Shown: positions 1 through 7,208, counted from the first letter of the stretch. The stretch: 8,163 nt of DNA from Micrococcales bacterium (GCA_002694095.1 NZLD01000051.1:32956-41118); one strand, 5' to 3'. Program-made: numbers and translations. The notes: a model not told the origin generated them from the sequence alone.

Positions 1-3000
1 TGCGAGAGCAGGTCCCACACGACATGCACACCGGACTCCGATGATACGGCTTACGTTTACTTCACTCCCAACTCTACGACCACGACCATGTCCTTAGACT
101 TCGATCTCACGATCGATCAGTTCCTCTGCGACATGGCCATCTACGCCTACTTGAGGCCGATGTCCGAGTACACGGGTAGCTATGACGAGGTGGCTAGCTT
201 CAACTTCTACCCAGAGGAGCCATGCTACCCGCCATTCAACCTGTTCGCGGCCGATGACGATGGGAACATGACCGTCGACGCTCTGGATTCGGGCTTCTCC
301 CTCGATACCGGCGTGAACAACCTGTTCTTCGACTTCGGACACATGGACAATGGTTCCGAATACAGGCTGGAGTGGTACTACGACGACAGCGATGGCTGGC
401 ACGGTTGGTTCTACGACGAGATCACTGTCAACACGACAGATAACCTGCCCGACGGCATAGAATTCAACATGACGATGGATTCATTCGACTGCCAGGCATA
501 CTTCTACGCGTCGGTATACAACCTCACAGACGGGCAGTACACCAACATGTACAGCAGGACTAGGTACATCGACGGGCCGTGCAACCTACCCATCGACATT
601 GACTCGTACGATAATAGCGGAAGTAACGAGGTCGAGGCCGGTACCAATGAGATGACATGGGTCATTGACCACCTCGACGAGGGTAGTAACTACACGCTGC
701 AATACTACTACTCGATGACCTCCGGCTTCTATGGATGGTACTACTATGACTTCGTCTTCAATGGCACAGAGCACGTCGACTTCTCGGTTAACGTAACCGA
801 CTGGGACTGCAACGTCAACGCCTATGCTATGTTGTACAACACCACGGACGGGAACAACGACAATGTATACACCAGGAACTTCTACTTTGGCAACAACGAC
901 TGCTACTATGTCAGCCTAGAAATCGCTGACGGTGATGGCGACTATCTGGATAGAAACATAGACGGTGGGACCACTGAGCTCCTCTGGATAGTTGAATTCG
1001 GAGATGATGACGACCTAGCAGGCCACGAGTTCGAGCTGTCCTGGTATTACGTGATCGACAACGACTGGAGCAACCAGATCTCCGACTCCTACACATGGAC
1101 ACAGTCCAGCAACGACGGCATGGAGATACCGTGGAACCTAACCGTAACCGATTTCACGTGCAACGTATACTCGAACGCCAACCTGAGAGTCAACACGTCA
1201 GACGGCTGGCTAAACGTAAGAGGATATGGGATGAGCCTATATCCCCCGTGCGATGAAATTCCTAATGGATGGTACGACCTTCAATTGGATGATGGGGGAA
1301 CATGGGTGGACATCCCAGATGGGTGGAACAACCTGATCGAGGACGCCGGAATCTACAACGTCAGATTCAACGCGTCGATGCTCGAGGAAGGAATAACCTA
1401 CTACATGACCTACTCAGCCCATGTGTACGGCCACGAGATAGGATCAGATACCGTGCTGTTGAACTCCACCGACGGAAACGAGACAGTGGAACTCGCCCTG
1501 GTCGTGCCTCACTGGTATTGCGGCATGGAGCTACATTCCAGCCTTTCATTCGAACATGACGGTACAATGTTCGAGCTGGTATCCCGAGAATACTACGATA
1601 ACGGCCCATGCCAAACAGACCTATCAACCGACTTCACGGACAGCCTCGAGGTCGAACTAAGCCTGCAGATAATAGACGATGGAGACTACGAGCTCCATAC
1701 CTACTACGCGTCGGAACTGGGCGGGGACGTCCAACTATGGATGGACGCCCAGTGGGGGAACATGGACGGCACGCTGAACGCCAGCGAGGCCTCACTTGCG
1801 TTCTCGGAGATCAACGAATGGAACGACGAAACCCCCGATGATAGCCCCCCATTCCAGCTGAATGGGATGGGCCCATCGACGTGGACACTCGAAAACCCAT
1901 CATTGGACGAGGCCTGGTTAAACAACACATCCTCGCCCATGACCCTCTGGGGCTCTTGGACACATGAGTTCCACGACATCTTCGGAGTTGAGATAGTGTT
2001 GACCATCCCGGTCTTCCAGGATGAAGGCGATGTGCCTACACACATAACGCTCAACGGCGACTTGGACGAGAGCCTGGAGCTAGTCTCGGGTTACATCGAC
2101 TACGAGAATGGGTCCAGCCACTCTCACATAGATGCCGATGACAATGTCACGCACGTCCAATTGACCCTGGACGGACCTGGGAACTACACGCTCGGTGCCG
2201 TTTGGGTTCTGACGGATATTCCCGAACCTGACGTAAGTATAGAGTCCTATGACAACTCAACCGGTACTTATGGAGAGTTCACAGGGATCGTCGAGGGATG
2301 GAACCAGCTACAGGTTTCACTAGCCAACCTTTCCCAGCAAGAGTACATGATACACCACAGTGTGCACCTGGACGGGTCACTAGTACAGAACGGCTCGACC
2401 ACAATTCCCGCCGATGTCACTGATTTCGGCTACGTGATCGGCGGCATTCTGGACATCTTCACATGCGATGTCGAGATTCGATTCTCGATAGAGGACAGCT
2501 TCGGAGAAGTGGTCAACTCGACGGTATTGCTACTGGAAGGGATTTGCGCTCAGACTGAGTTCACCCTCAGCCAGCATTTCCCGGCCCAAGAGTCCCCTGA
2601 GTACGTTTGCCACGAGATAGCAGGGGATCCCACAAGCAATGTCCAATACGTCAACTTCAGCCTTGTAAACGACGGAACAGAAGACTGTGGCGACGGAGCG
2701 GACGAGCCATTCGACATGGATCTGAGCACAGACTCAGACGGAGACGGCGACCCCACAAACGACCCGGACAGCTGGTACGACTGCTACGACATGACGACTA
2801 TCAGCATGAGCCTGGTAAATGACGGGAACAATGACTGCTCGATGGGCGAGGATGAGTACTTCTACACCGAGTCCTCGGTCGGCCCACCGACCACGGCAAT
2901 GGGCTTCTCGGATGGGGAGTACGATTACTCGATGATGTTCGAGGCATCCGCATTCAACCTAAGCGGAACAAGCAATTGGTCGATAACCTACGAAGTTGTC

Positions 3001-4413
3001 ATCGATGGGGTGGAATCAAACTCCTCAGGAAACTACACGATACCTGCAGGTCTGGTAGACTCCAGCCTGTGGATAGAAGTAGCTACTAACATCGAATCCT
3101 GTTACATCGAGATCTCAGTCTCGCTGATAGAGAACGATAACGCCACCTCCGCATATTCGGAAAGCTACAATCTGACCGGAGAATGCGTGGAGGACACTGA
3201 TTCGGACGGTTACTTGGACTGGTACGACAGATTCCCAGATGACCCGGAGGAGTGGGACGACACGGATGGAGACGGTCTGGGCGACAATGCCGACGAACTA
3301 CCAACAGACCCCAACGAGCAGTATGACTCCGACGGAGATGGCGTCGGAGACAATGGAGACGCCTTCCCGCTGGACTCCGACGAGCAGTATGACTCGGACG
3401 GAGATGGCGTCGGAGACAATGGAGACGCCTTCCCGCTGGACCCCAATGAGACCACGGACACCGATGGCGACGGAACTGGCGACAACGCTGATACCGATGC
3501 TGACGGCGATGGCACGGATGACAGCGACGAGGACAGTGACGGCGATGGAATCAACGACGACCTGGATGACTTCCCATTCGATGCGAACGAGACCACTGAC
3601 ACGGATGGCGACGGAGTCGGCGACAATGCGGACGACTTCCCCAATGATGCGAACGAGACCACTGACTCGGATGGCGACGGAGTCGGCGACAACGAGGACG
3701 AGGACGCAGATGGCGACGGGGTCCCGAACGGACTGGACGACTTCCCGCTGAACAGCGATGAATCGAATGACGCAGACGGAGATGGCGTCGGAGATGCGGA
3801 GGACGCGTTCCCTAACAACCCCAACGAGTACAGGGATTCGGATGGAGACGGGGTCGGAGACAACGCCGATGATGACGATGACAATGACGGTACATTAGAC
3901 GGCTTGGATGCCTTCCCGTTCGATGCTAGTGAATCCTCTGACATGGATGGGGATGGCTATGGAGACAATTCTGACGCCTTCACCAACGATCCAACCGAGT
4001 GGAATGACTACGATGGTGACGGCGTTGGCGACAACTCGGACGCATTCATTACTGACCCGGCAGAGAGCAGGGATTCAGACTCTGACGGTATCGGCGACAA
4101 TGCCGATGCATTCCCATTCGACGGCACAGAATCGATTGACACAGACGGCGATGGCGTCGGCGACAACAGTGACGCGTTCCCGAACAACGCTTCTGAGGAC
4201 TCGGACTCTGACGGCGATGGCGTCGGCGACAACAGTGACGCGTTCCCGAACGACGAGACAGAACAGAAGGACTCGGACGGAGACGGCATTGGAGACAACG
4301 CTGACGTCGAAGAACCAGACTCAGGGAGCATAATCCCAGGTTTCGGAGCAATCGCGGGAATCGCTTCCATACTCGGAGCCGCGATTCTGGTAGCCAGCAG
4401 ACGAAAGGACTGA
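1..4413 (+). CDS. Giant acidic calcium-binding surface protein, PGF-anchored (5' partial)
   Basis: Frame 1 has no stop from base 1 to the TGA at 4411-4413, so the visible part is 1470 residues and the gene begins left of the window. The ATG at 88 is only an internal Met: it lies inside a repeat module whose first half is already encoded by bases 1-87. Visible order: Cys-pair beta modules (about 1-1630), a Cys-free region (about 1630-2235), a Cys-pair module (about 2236-2550), LDLa-like motifs (2602-2862), another Cys-pair module (about 2880-3186), TSP3-like calcium repeats (3187-4317), and a PGF/hydrophobic/RRK tail (4330-4410). About three dozen N-x-S/T sequons point to an N-glycosylated exterior protein. 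I count only two Lys, one in the last repeat and one in the tail. Such architecture is known for archaeal surface and S-layer-associated proteins; adhesion or matrix binding is inference. No enzyme motif is recognised. Its 3' end faces tatC. Confidence 0.93.
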   Translation, partial: CESRSHTTCTPDSDDTAYVYFTPNSTTTTMSLDFDLTIDQFLCDMAIYAYLRPMSEYTGSYDEVASFNFYPEEPCYPPFNLFAADDDGNMTVDALDSGFSLDTGVNNLFFDFGHMDNGSEYRLEWYYDDSDGWHGWFYDEITVNTTDNLPDGIEFNMTMDSFDCQAYFYASVYNLTDGQYTNMYSRTRYIDGPCNLPIDIDSYDNSGSNEVEAGTNEMTWVIDHLDEGSNYTLQYYYSMTSGFYGWYYYDFVFNGTEHVDFSVNVTDWDCNVNAYAMLYNTTDGNNDNVYTRNFYFGNNDCYYVSLEIADGDGDYLDRNIDGGTTELLWIVEFGDDDDLAGHEFELSWYYVIDNDWSNQISDSYTWTQSSNDGMEIPWNLTVTDFTCNVYSNANLRVNTSDGWLNVRGYGMSLYPPCDEIPNGWYDLQLDDGGTWVDIPDGWNNLIEDAGIYNVRFNASMLEEGITYYMTYSAHVYGHEIGSDTVLLNSTDGNETVELALVVPHWYCGMELHSSLSFEHDGTMFELVSREYYDNGPCQTDLSTDFTDSLEVELSLQIIDDGDYELHTYYASELGGDVQLWMDAQWGNMDGTLNASEASLAFSEINEWNDETPDDSPPFQLNGMGPSTWTLENPSLDEAWLNNTSSPMTLWGSWTHEFHDIFGVEIVLTIPVFQDEGDVPTHITLNGDLDESLELVSGYIDYENGSSHSHIDADDNVTHVQLTLDGPGNYTLGAVWVLTDIPEPDVSIESYDNSTGTYGEFTGIVEGWNQLQVSLANLSQQEYMIHHSVHLDGSLVQNGSTTIPADVTDFGYVIGGILDIFTCDVEIRFSIEDSFGEVVNSTVLLLEGICAQTEFTLSQHFPAQESPEYVCHEIAGDPTSNVQYVNFSLVNDGTEDCGDGADEPFDMDLSTDSDGDGDPTNDPDSWYDCYDMTTISMSLVNDGNNDCSMGEDEYFYTESSVGPPTTAMGFSDGEYDYSMMFEASAFNLSGTSNWSITYEVVIDGVESNSSGNYTIPAGLVDSSLWIEVATNIESCYIEISVSLIENDNATSAYSESYNLTGECVEDTDSDGYLDWYDRFPDDPEEWDDTDGDGLGDNADELPTDPNEQYDSDGDGVGDNGDAFPLDSDEQYDSDGDGVGDNGDAFPLDPNETTDTDGDGTGDNADTDADGDGTDDSDEDSDGDGINDDLDDFPFDANETTDTDGDGVGDNADDFPNDANETTDSDGDGVGDNEDEDADGDGVPNGLDDFPLNSDESNDADGDGVGDAEDAFPNNPNEYRDSDGDGVGDNADDDDDNDGTLDGLDAFPFDASESSDMDGDGYGDNSDAFTNDPTEWNDYDGDGVGDNSDAFITDPAESRDSDSDGIGDNADAFPFDGTESIDTDGDGVGDNSDAFPNNASEDSDSDGDGVGDNSDAFPNDETEQKDSDGDGIGDNADVEEPDSGSIIPGFGAIAGIASILGAAILVASRRKD
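88..1630 (+). repeat. Tandem beta-rich Cys-pair modules of the surface protein
   Basis: Five consecutive modules of roughly 110 residues can be lined up by eye. Each carries a WYY or similar aromatic strand, a sequon-rich stretch, then a pattern like [FW]-x-C-x-[VAM] followed 30-32 residues later by a second Cys, usually after Pro-Pro or Gly-Pro. The first/second Cys codons are at 127/223, 490/580, 808/901, 1159/1249 and 1519/1609. Two related, more diverged pairs lie further on at 2464/2545 and 3100/3184, with spacings of 27 and 28 residues. The constant spacing suggests one disulfide per Ig-like or similar beta-sandwich domain. I do not recognise a named family. DNA identity between modules is low, so these are old duplications. 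Confidence 0.75.
1753..1788 (+). other. Degenerate EF-hand-like loop in the surface protein
   Basis: The twelve residues WGNMDGTLNASE match EF-hand loop positions 3 (Asn), 5 (Asp), 6 (Gly), 8 (Leu) and 12 (Glu), but position 1 is Trp instead of Asp. It sits in the Cys-free middle region. It may be a lost or modified calcium site, or a chance match. It is separate from the long TSP3-like array. Confidence 0.3.
2602..2862 (+). other. Two LDL-receptor-class-A-like motifs in the surface protein
   Basis: Two segments share the pattern Y-x-C-(variable)-S-L-V-N-D-G-x-x-D-C-x-x-G-x-D-E: VNDGTEDCGDGADE (inside 2602-2712) and VNDGNNDCSMGEDE (inside 2776-2862). The C-terminal half resembles the calcium-binding signature of LDLa repeats (CDG-x-x-DC-x-DGSDE), but each copy has only two cysteines instead of six. 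The second copy has Met where the usual Asp stands. Between them is a short DSDGDGDPTNDPDSW linker that looks like a calcium loop. Calcium binding is inferred from the acidic residues; the homology to eukaryotic LDLa domains is unproven and could be convergence. Confidence 0.5.
3187..4317 (+). repeat. TSP3-like calcium-binding repeat array, about 19 units
   Basis: About 19 successive units follow D-x-D-G-D-G-x-G-D-N-x-D-x-F-P-x-D-x-x-E, mostly 22 residues (66 bp), with several shorter units of about 12-14 residues. This is the thrombospondin type 3 pattern, in which Asp side chains wrap calcium ions into a stiff rod. Local copies are nearly identical in DNA: 3316-3375 and 3382-3441 differ at one base (TCC/TCG at 3330/3396). 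Stretches starting at 3580/3646 and at 4144/4210 repeat at the same 66-bp step. The array lies just before the membrane anchor, so it probably acts as a calcium-stabilised stalk that holds the Cys-pair modules away from the cell. Confidence 0.9.
4330..4410 (+). other. PGF-CTERM-like sorting signal and membrane anchor
   Basis: The last 27 residues read I-I-P-G-F-G, then about 18 hydrophobic small residues (AIAGIASILGAAILVAS), then R-R-K-D. This tripartite layout matches archaeal PGF-CTERM signals, known in haloarchaea to be cut by an archaeosortase with lipid attachment. Here the processing enzyme is not in the window, so cleavage is inferred; without it the segment would serve as a plain C-terminal transmembrane anchor. 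Confidence 0.8.
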
Positions 4414-4421
4414 GCGGCCTC

Positions 4422-4462
4422 AGCCCCTAAGAGGGGCTAGGTCGTTCAGGGCCATGGGCCCT
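4422..4462. terminator. Two hairpins between convergent genes, possible bidirectional terminator
   Basis: In the 75-base gap between the surface-protein stop and the tatC stop there are two perfect inverted repeats. AGCCCCT (4422-4428) pairs with AGGGGCT (4432-4438) around a 3-base loop. AGGGCC (4448-4453) pairs with GGCCCT (4457-4462) around ATG. Being palindromic they could act on transcripts from both sides. No T-run follows on either strand, which archaeal intrinsic termination usually needs, so an RNA 3'-end processing or stabilising role is equally possible. Confidence 0.4.
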
Positions 4463-4488
4463 CCAAGTTAATCGGACCAAGGGCAACC

Positions 4489-5244
4489 TCATTTCTGGAC
4501 CATTATGTCGTAGAAAATTGTCAGTTCCAAAAGTGCCAACAATGGACCTCCGACTAGAAATAAGGATATAGGGTCAGGAGGGGAAATTAGAGCTCCGATG
4601 AACAGGGCAGCGAACCAAATCAGGCCCCTATTCTCAACTATGGAACTCCTGCTAATCGCCCCAGACCTCAAAAGCAGAATAGTCACAATTGGCACCTGGA
4701 AGACAATGATCGAAGAAAAGTAAAGACCAGTGACAAATCCCACCCATGACTGCAACTGCCACGTGTTTAGCAGACCAGAATCACTAGAGTCCTCAGCCAG
4801 ATACTCCAGGAGGAACGGGATTAGAACATTGTGCGCATAAGCAAGCCCCAGTCCGCCCAGTGCCAACATCATTGCCAGTGCCCTCACGGCTCTCGAAGTA
4901 CCAACACCCGGTGATACACGATTAGTCGAATCGGGGAGAGCGCTCCGACCGAACCAAGCAAGATCCAGGACCGCCGTTGCCACCATCATGCCGAAGGCGA
5001 TCTGTGCAGCTATTCTCAGTTGCAGCAGAATAACCTCGAGGGGCTGCAAAATGATGACCTCGACTCCATCTGGGACGTACCCTTCGGATTCAAGGAGCCA
5101 TTCGATGACCTCCCCTCCTATCGGATACCCTGCCACGAAACCAATTGTGAAAATTCCGAGGTATAGCTTCCTACGTCGGTCGATGTGTGAACTAATGCTT
5201 TGGAATATCGGACTGTCAAATGCCCCCAACAACCCCTCGCCCAT
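4489..5244 (-). CDS. tatC: Divergent Sec-independent (Tat) translocase subunit TatC
   Basis: The 251-residue protein is a multi-pass membrane protein of usual TatC length with six hydrophobic segments (about residues 27-44, 74-97, 118-146, 167-192, 207-221, 226-246). TatC is the twin-arginine signal receptor that moves folded proteins across the membrane. The best family match is at the end: YAHNVLIPFLLEYL (TM3), VGFVTGLY...VFQVPIVTILL (TM4), and LFIGALISPPDPIS (221 onward; compare TPPDVFSQ in Escherichia coli). Compared by eye with E. coli TatC, Glu15 is Asp22, the Glu103 region is replaced by an insert-containing loop (about 101-119), and Glu170 in FEVP is Gln183. The ATG at 5244 is preferred because an in-frame TGA lies five codons upstream. 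It follows the GTPase gene by 43 bases on the same strand, so co-transcription is likely. No clear Shine-Dalgarno is seen. Confidence 0.85.
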   Translation of the reverse strand: MGEGLLGAFDSPIFQSISSHIDRRRKLYLGIFTIGFVAGYPIGGEVIEWLLESEGYVPDGVEVIILQPLEVILLQLRIAAQIAFGMMVATAVLDLAWFGRSALPDSTNRVSPGVGTSRAVRALAMMLALGGLGLAYAHNVLIPFLLEYLAEDSSDSGLLNTWQLQSWVGFVTGLYFSSIIVFQVPIVTILLLRSGAISRSSIVENRGLIWFAALFIGALISPPDPISLFLVGGPLLALLELTIFYDIMVQK

Positions 5245-5287
5245 GTCACAGGATAGGCATCACATTGGTGAATTCATCGATAGGGTG

Positions 5288-6406
5288 TCAAGACTTCCTT
5301 AGTATCACAGTCAGTAGGTCCTCATCCTTCAGCTGATGGTCTAAGCCAACCCTCTGCCAGTCGAATTTCGCACTTGGCCCCTTGACCCGTGCATAGCGGA
5401 ATTTCCTCAGAAAATCTCGATGTAGTTTAGCACAGACGTCCCTGACCGTGGAAGTGTCCTTCACGATCAGCGGCTCGATCATATCCGCCTCTTGCCCTTG
5501 CGGCTTAAGGAAAATAGACATGAAGCCCAGATTGTCGAAGATGAAGTCCTTCATCTCCTCTATCCCCTCTCCGGTCTTGGCCGAGACATTGAGAACCGGC
5601 CATCCTTCTGGCAGGCCGTCATAGGCCCTCCGAAGGTCCTCCTCATTCGCAAGATCGATCTTGTTCACCACCACAACAGATCTACTGTAAATTCTATTTC
5701 CAGCCAGCGTATCCACAATATGGTCATCAGTGACATCCGTCCTCAGTGTAACAGTGGCGGAAACGATTCCGAAACCTCTGATGATTCCTTGAATCTCCTC
5801 ATCACTCATGTTGGTCTGCTCCAGAGTGGAACGAACCTCTATGCCTCCTCTTCTTGTCCTAGAAACGAAGACTTGTGGAGGGCTCTGGTTCAATCTCATA
5901 CCTGCCTTCCACAATTCATCATCTAGAATCTTGAAGTGAGACTTCTGGAATGGGTCGATAACGTAGAGGACCATGTCTGAGCCTCTGATTACATTCAGAA
6001 TCTCCTTCCCCCTTCCCTTCCCTTCCGAAGCGCCCTTGATCAGACCCGGCAAATCCAGGATCTGTATCTTCGCACCTCTGTGGTCCATAACCCCTGGTAT
6101 ACATGTCAGAGTTGTGAATGCAAAGTTGCCAGCTTCGGACTCAACATCTGTAAGTTGTGAGATCAGGCTCGACTTGCCGACGCTAGGAAAGCCCACTAGT
6201 GCGACTGATGCATCTCCTGACTTCTTCACCTCGAAACCCTGGGTACCTCCACTAGATCTTGAATGGGCCGCCGCCTTTTCCTGCTTCTGCCTAAGTGCTG
6301 CAATCTTCGCTTTCAGCTTACCGATGTGGCCCTGTGTCGCTTTGTTGTATTTCGTCTTGGATATCTCTTCTTCCAGGGACTTGATTTGTTCGTCTATCGT
6401 TGCCAT
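5288..6406 (-). CDS. DRG/Obg-superfamily GTPase with C-terminal TGS domain
   Basis: The ATG at 6406 gives 372 residues, a normal length for archaeal DRG (developmentally regulated GTP-binding) proteins; an in-frame TTG two codons upstream (6412) is a less likely start. Residues 1-50 form the charged Lys/Glu-rich helical N-terminus typical of DRG. The G domain follows: G1 GFPSVGKSS (about 72-80), switch I FTTLTCIPGV (about 97-106), G3 DLPGLIKGA (about 118-126), a glycine/basic G-K-G-R-G-K stretch, G4 NKID (about 248-251) and G5 SAK (about 275-277). The last 75 or so residues are a TGS domain ending DEDLLTVILRKS. DRG proteins associate with ribosomes and are linked to translation; that role here is by family. 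All GTPase motifs look intact. It is the first gene of a probable two-gene unit with tatC and is transcribed divergently from the gene at 6522. Confidence 0.93.
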   Translation of the reverse strand: MATIDEQIKSLEEEISKTKYNKATQGHIGKLKAKIAALRQKQEKAAAHSRSSGGTQGFEVKKSGDASVALVGFPSVGKSSLISQLTDVESEAGNFAFTTLTCIPGVMDHRGAKIQILDLPGLIKGASEGKGRGKEILNVIRGSDMVLYVIDPFQKSHFKILDDELWKAGMRLNQSPPQVFVSRTRRGGIEVRSTLEQTNMSDEEIQGIIRGFGIVSATVTLRTDVTDDHIVDTLAGNRIYSRSVVVVNKIDLANEEDLRRAYDGLPEGWPVLNVSAKTGEGIEEMKDFIFDNLGFMSIFLKPQGQEADMIEPLIVKDTSTVRDVCAKLHRDFLRKFRYARVKGPSAKFDWQRVGLDHQLKDEDLLTVILRKS

Positions 6407-6521
6407 GGCCAATCGCCCCCTTGCTTCTACCTGGGATAGTGGCGTGGCCCCACATTCTTGAATTCGGTGGAAGGTTAGAACCTGAATCTATCAAGCGAGG
6501 GTATTTGGACAAAAGCGGGTC
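6407..6521. promoter_or_regulatory. Divergent intergenic spacer, presumed promoters
   Basis: These 115 bases separate two divergently read genes and so should carry a promoter for each. I see no convincing BRE/TATA element on either strand; the AT-richest stretches are around 6454-6466 and 6484-6491. CCAC (6450-6453) and GTGG (6467-6470) flank ATTCTTGAATTCG, a weak dyad that could be an operator but may be chance. Upstream of the GTPase ATG, GGGGG lies about 9 bases before the start and may help ribosome binding. Confidence 0.4.
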
Positions 6522-7208
6522 ATGCAGCACATGGTCGACGTAATCCTCCATCTGGTCGACCGAGGACCATTGGACGAACTCGTGTCCATGAGCGTGGGTG
6601 AAATATCATCTGCGATGGAGTCAGCCAGTCTCAGGGGTTCCAGGCCGGAGGCCGATCCTCGATTCCACAGGGACTTCGATGTCGACCTAGAGGGGGAGGT
6701 CCTAGAGTTGATTGACGATTCGGAAGGGCTGGGCGAGGGGAGCAGTTTGGCCGAGGAGGAATCTGACTCGGCGATGGAGCTCTCCCTACTACTTGCCCGA
6801 TGGTGCTCGACAGCACAATGGACATGCTGGGATGCTCGCCTTTTTCTTTATCTGGAACCGTTCATAGAATCCCCACTATATGGACAAGATGCTTTCCTGG
6901 AGCATAAGGTCTGGGAACAATTCTCGGAAGCCCTTTCAAGGACTGACAGATCTTCATACTCGGAGTCAGTGGTATTGGACTGGATGTCTAGGAGAGAGGA
7001 TATGGGAGAGACTATGGAGCCCTCTGAGGACCCAATGATACTGCCTACCATGGAATCCCATCGGACACTGAGCGAATCCCTCTTCGACATCATGGAATCT
7101 CTCAGGAGGTCTGAGATGGAATTGATGGCTGGTCGGGAGTTTCTAGAGGCAGGCAGGTGGATGCTTGGTAGATCGACGCTTTCCGAGACTTGGGGGTCGC
7201 AGGGTTGA
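6522..7208 (+). CDS. Hypothetical acidic protein coupled to NMNAT
   Basis: A 228-residue soluble-looking protein with no signal peptide and no membrane segment. I do not recognise a family. It is acidic and Met/Ser/Glu-rich, with a single Lys (H128-K-V). Regions: an N-terminal helix (MVDVILHLVDR), an acidic linker (about 52-85), a Trp/Cys-containing central part (about 88-115, with WCSTAQWTCWDARLFLYLEP), and a predicted helical C-terminus (about 180-218). The start may be ATG 6522 or ATG 6531; neither has a strong Shine-Dalgarno. Its TGA (7206-7208) overlaps a candidate TTG start of the NMN adenylyltransferase, so the two are probably translated together. A role linked to NAD synthesis is only guilt by association. 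Support for coding is the long open frame, the tight junction and the lack of a better frame on either strand. Confidence 0.65.
   Translation: MQHMVDVILHLVDRGPLDELVSMSVGEISSAMESASLRGSRPEADPRFHRDFDVDLEGEVLELIDDSEGLGEGSSLAEEESDSAMELSLLLARWCSTAQWTCWDARLFLYLEPFIESPLYGQDAFLEHKVWEQFSEALSRTDRSSYSESVVLDWMSRREDMGETMEPSEDPMILPTMESHRTLSESLFDIMESLRRSEMELMAGREFLEAGRWMLGRSTLSETWGSQG

Noticed and set aside
88..90. ATG as the start of the giant surface protein
   Set aside because: The frame is open to base 1 and bases 1-87 encode the first half of a repeat module with the same pattern as later ones, so this Met is internal.
3210..3944. Antisense 244-residue frame rich in Pro-Ser-Pro-Ser-Glu-Ser
   Set aside because: It mirrors the repetitive GAC/GGC/GAT codons of the calcium repeats on the other strand; low complexity and no independent support.
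3316..4251. Possible CRISPR array from regularly spaced repeats
   Set aside because: The 66-bp period is a whole multiple of codons, keeps the reading frame and encodes calcium repeats; there are no unique spacers between constant repeats.
3239..4333. Plus-strand shadow frames full of Thr, Met and Ala-Thr-Thr
   Set aside because: They are frame-shifted readings of the same Asp-rich repeats, with no plausible protein composition.
5245..5261. Tiny upstream frame ATG-CCT-ATC-CTG-TGA just before tatC as a regulatory leader
   Set aside because: Four codons can arise by chance, and no conservation or structure supports a regulatory role.
5492..5926. Plus-strand 144-residue frame inside the GTPase gene
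   Set aside because: It is antisense to the well-conserved GTPase motifs and encodes nothing recognisable.
6848..7093. Minus-strand frame of 81 residues opposite the hypothetical protein
   Set aside because: The plus-strand frame is much longer and joins the NMNAT gene in a coupled overlap; the antisense frame has no such context.
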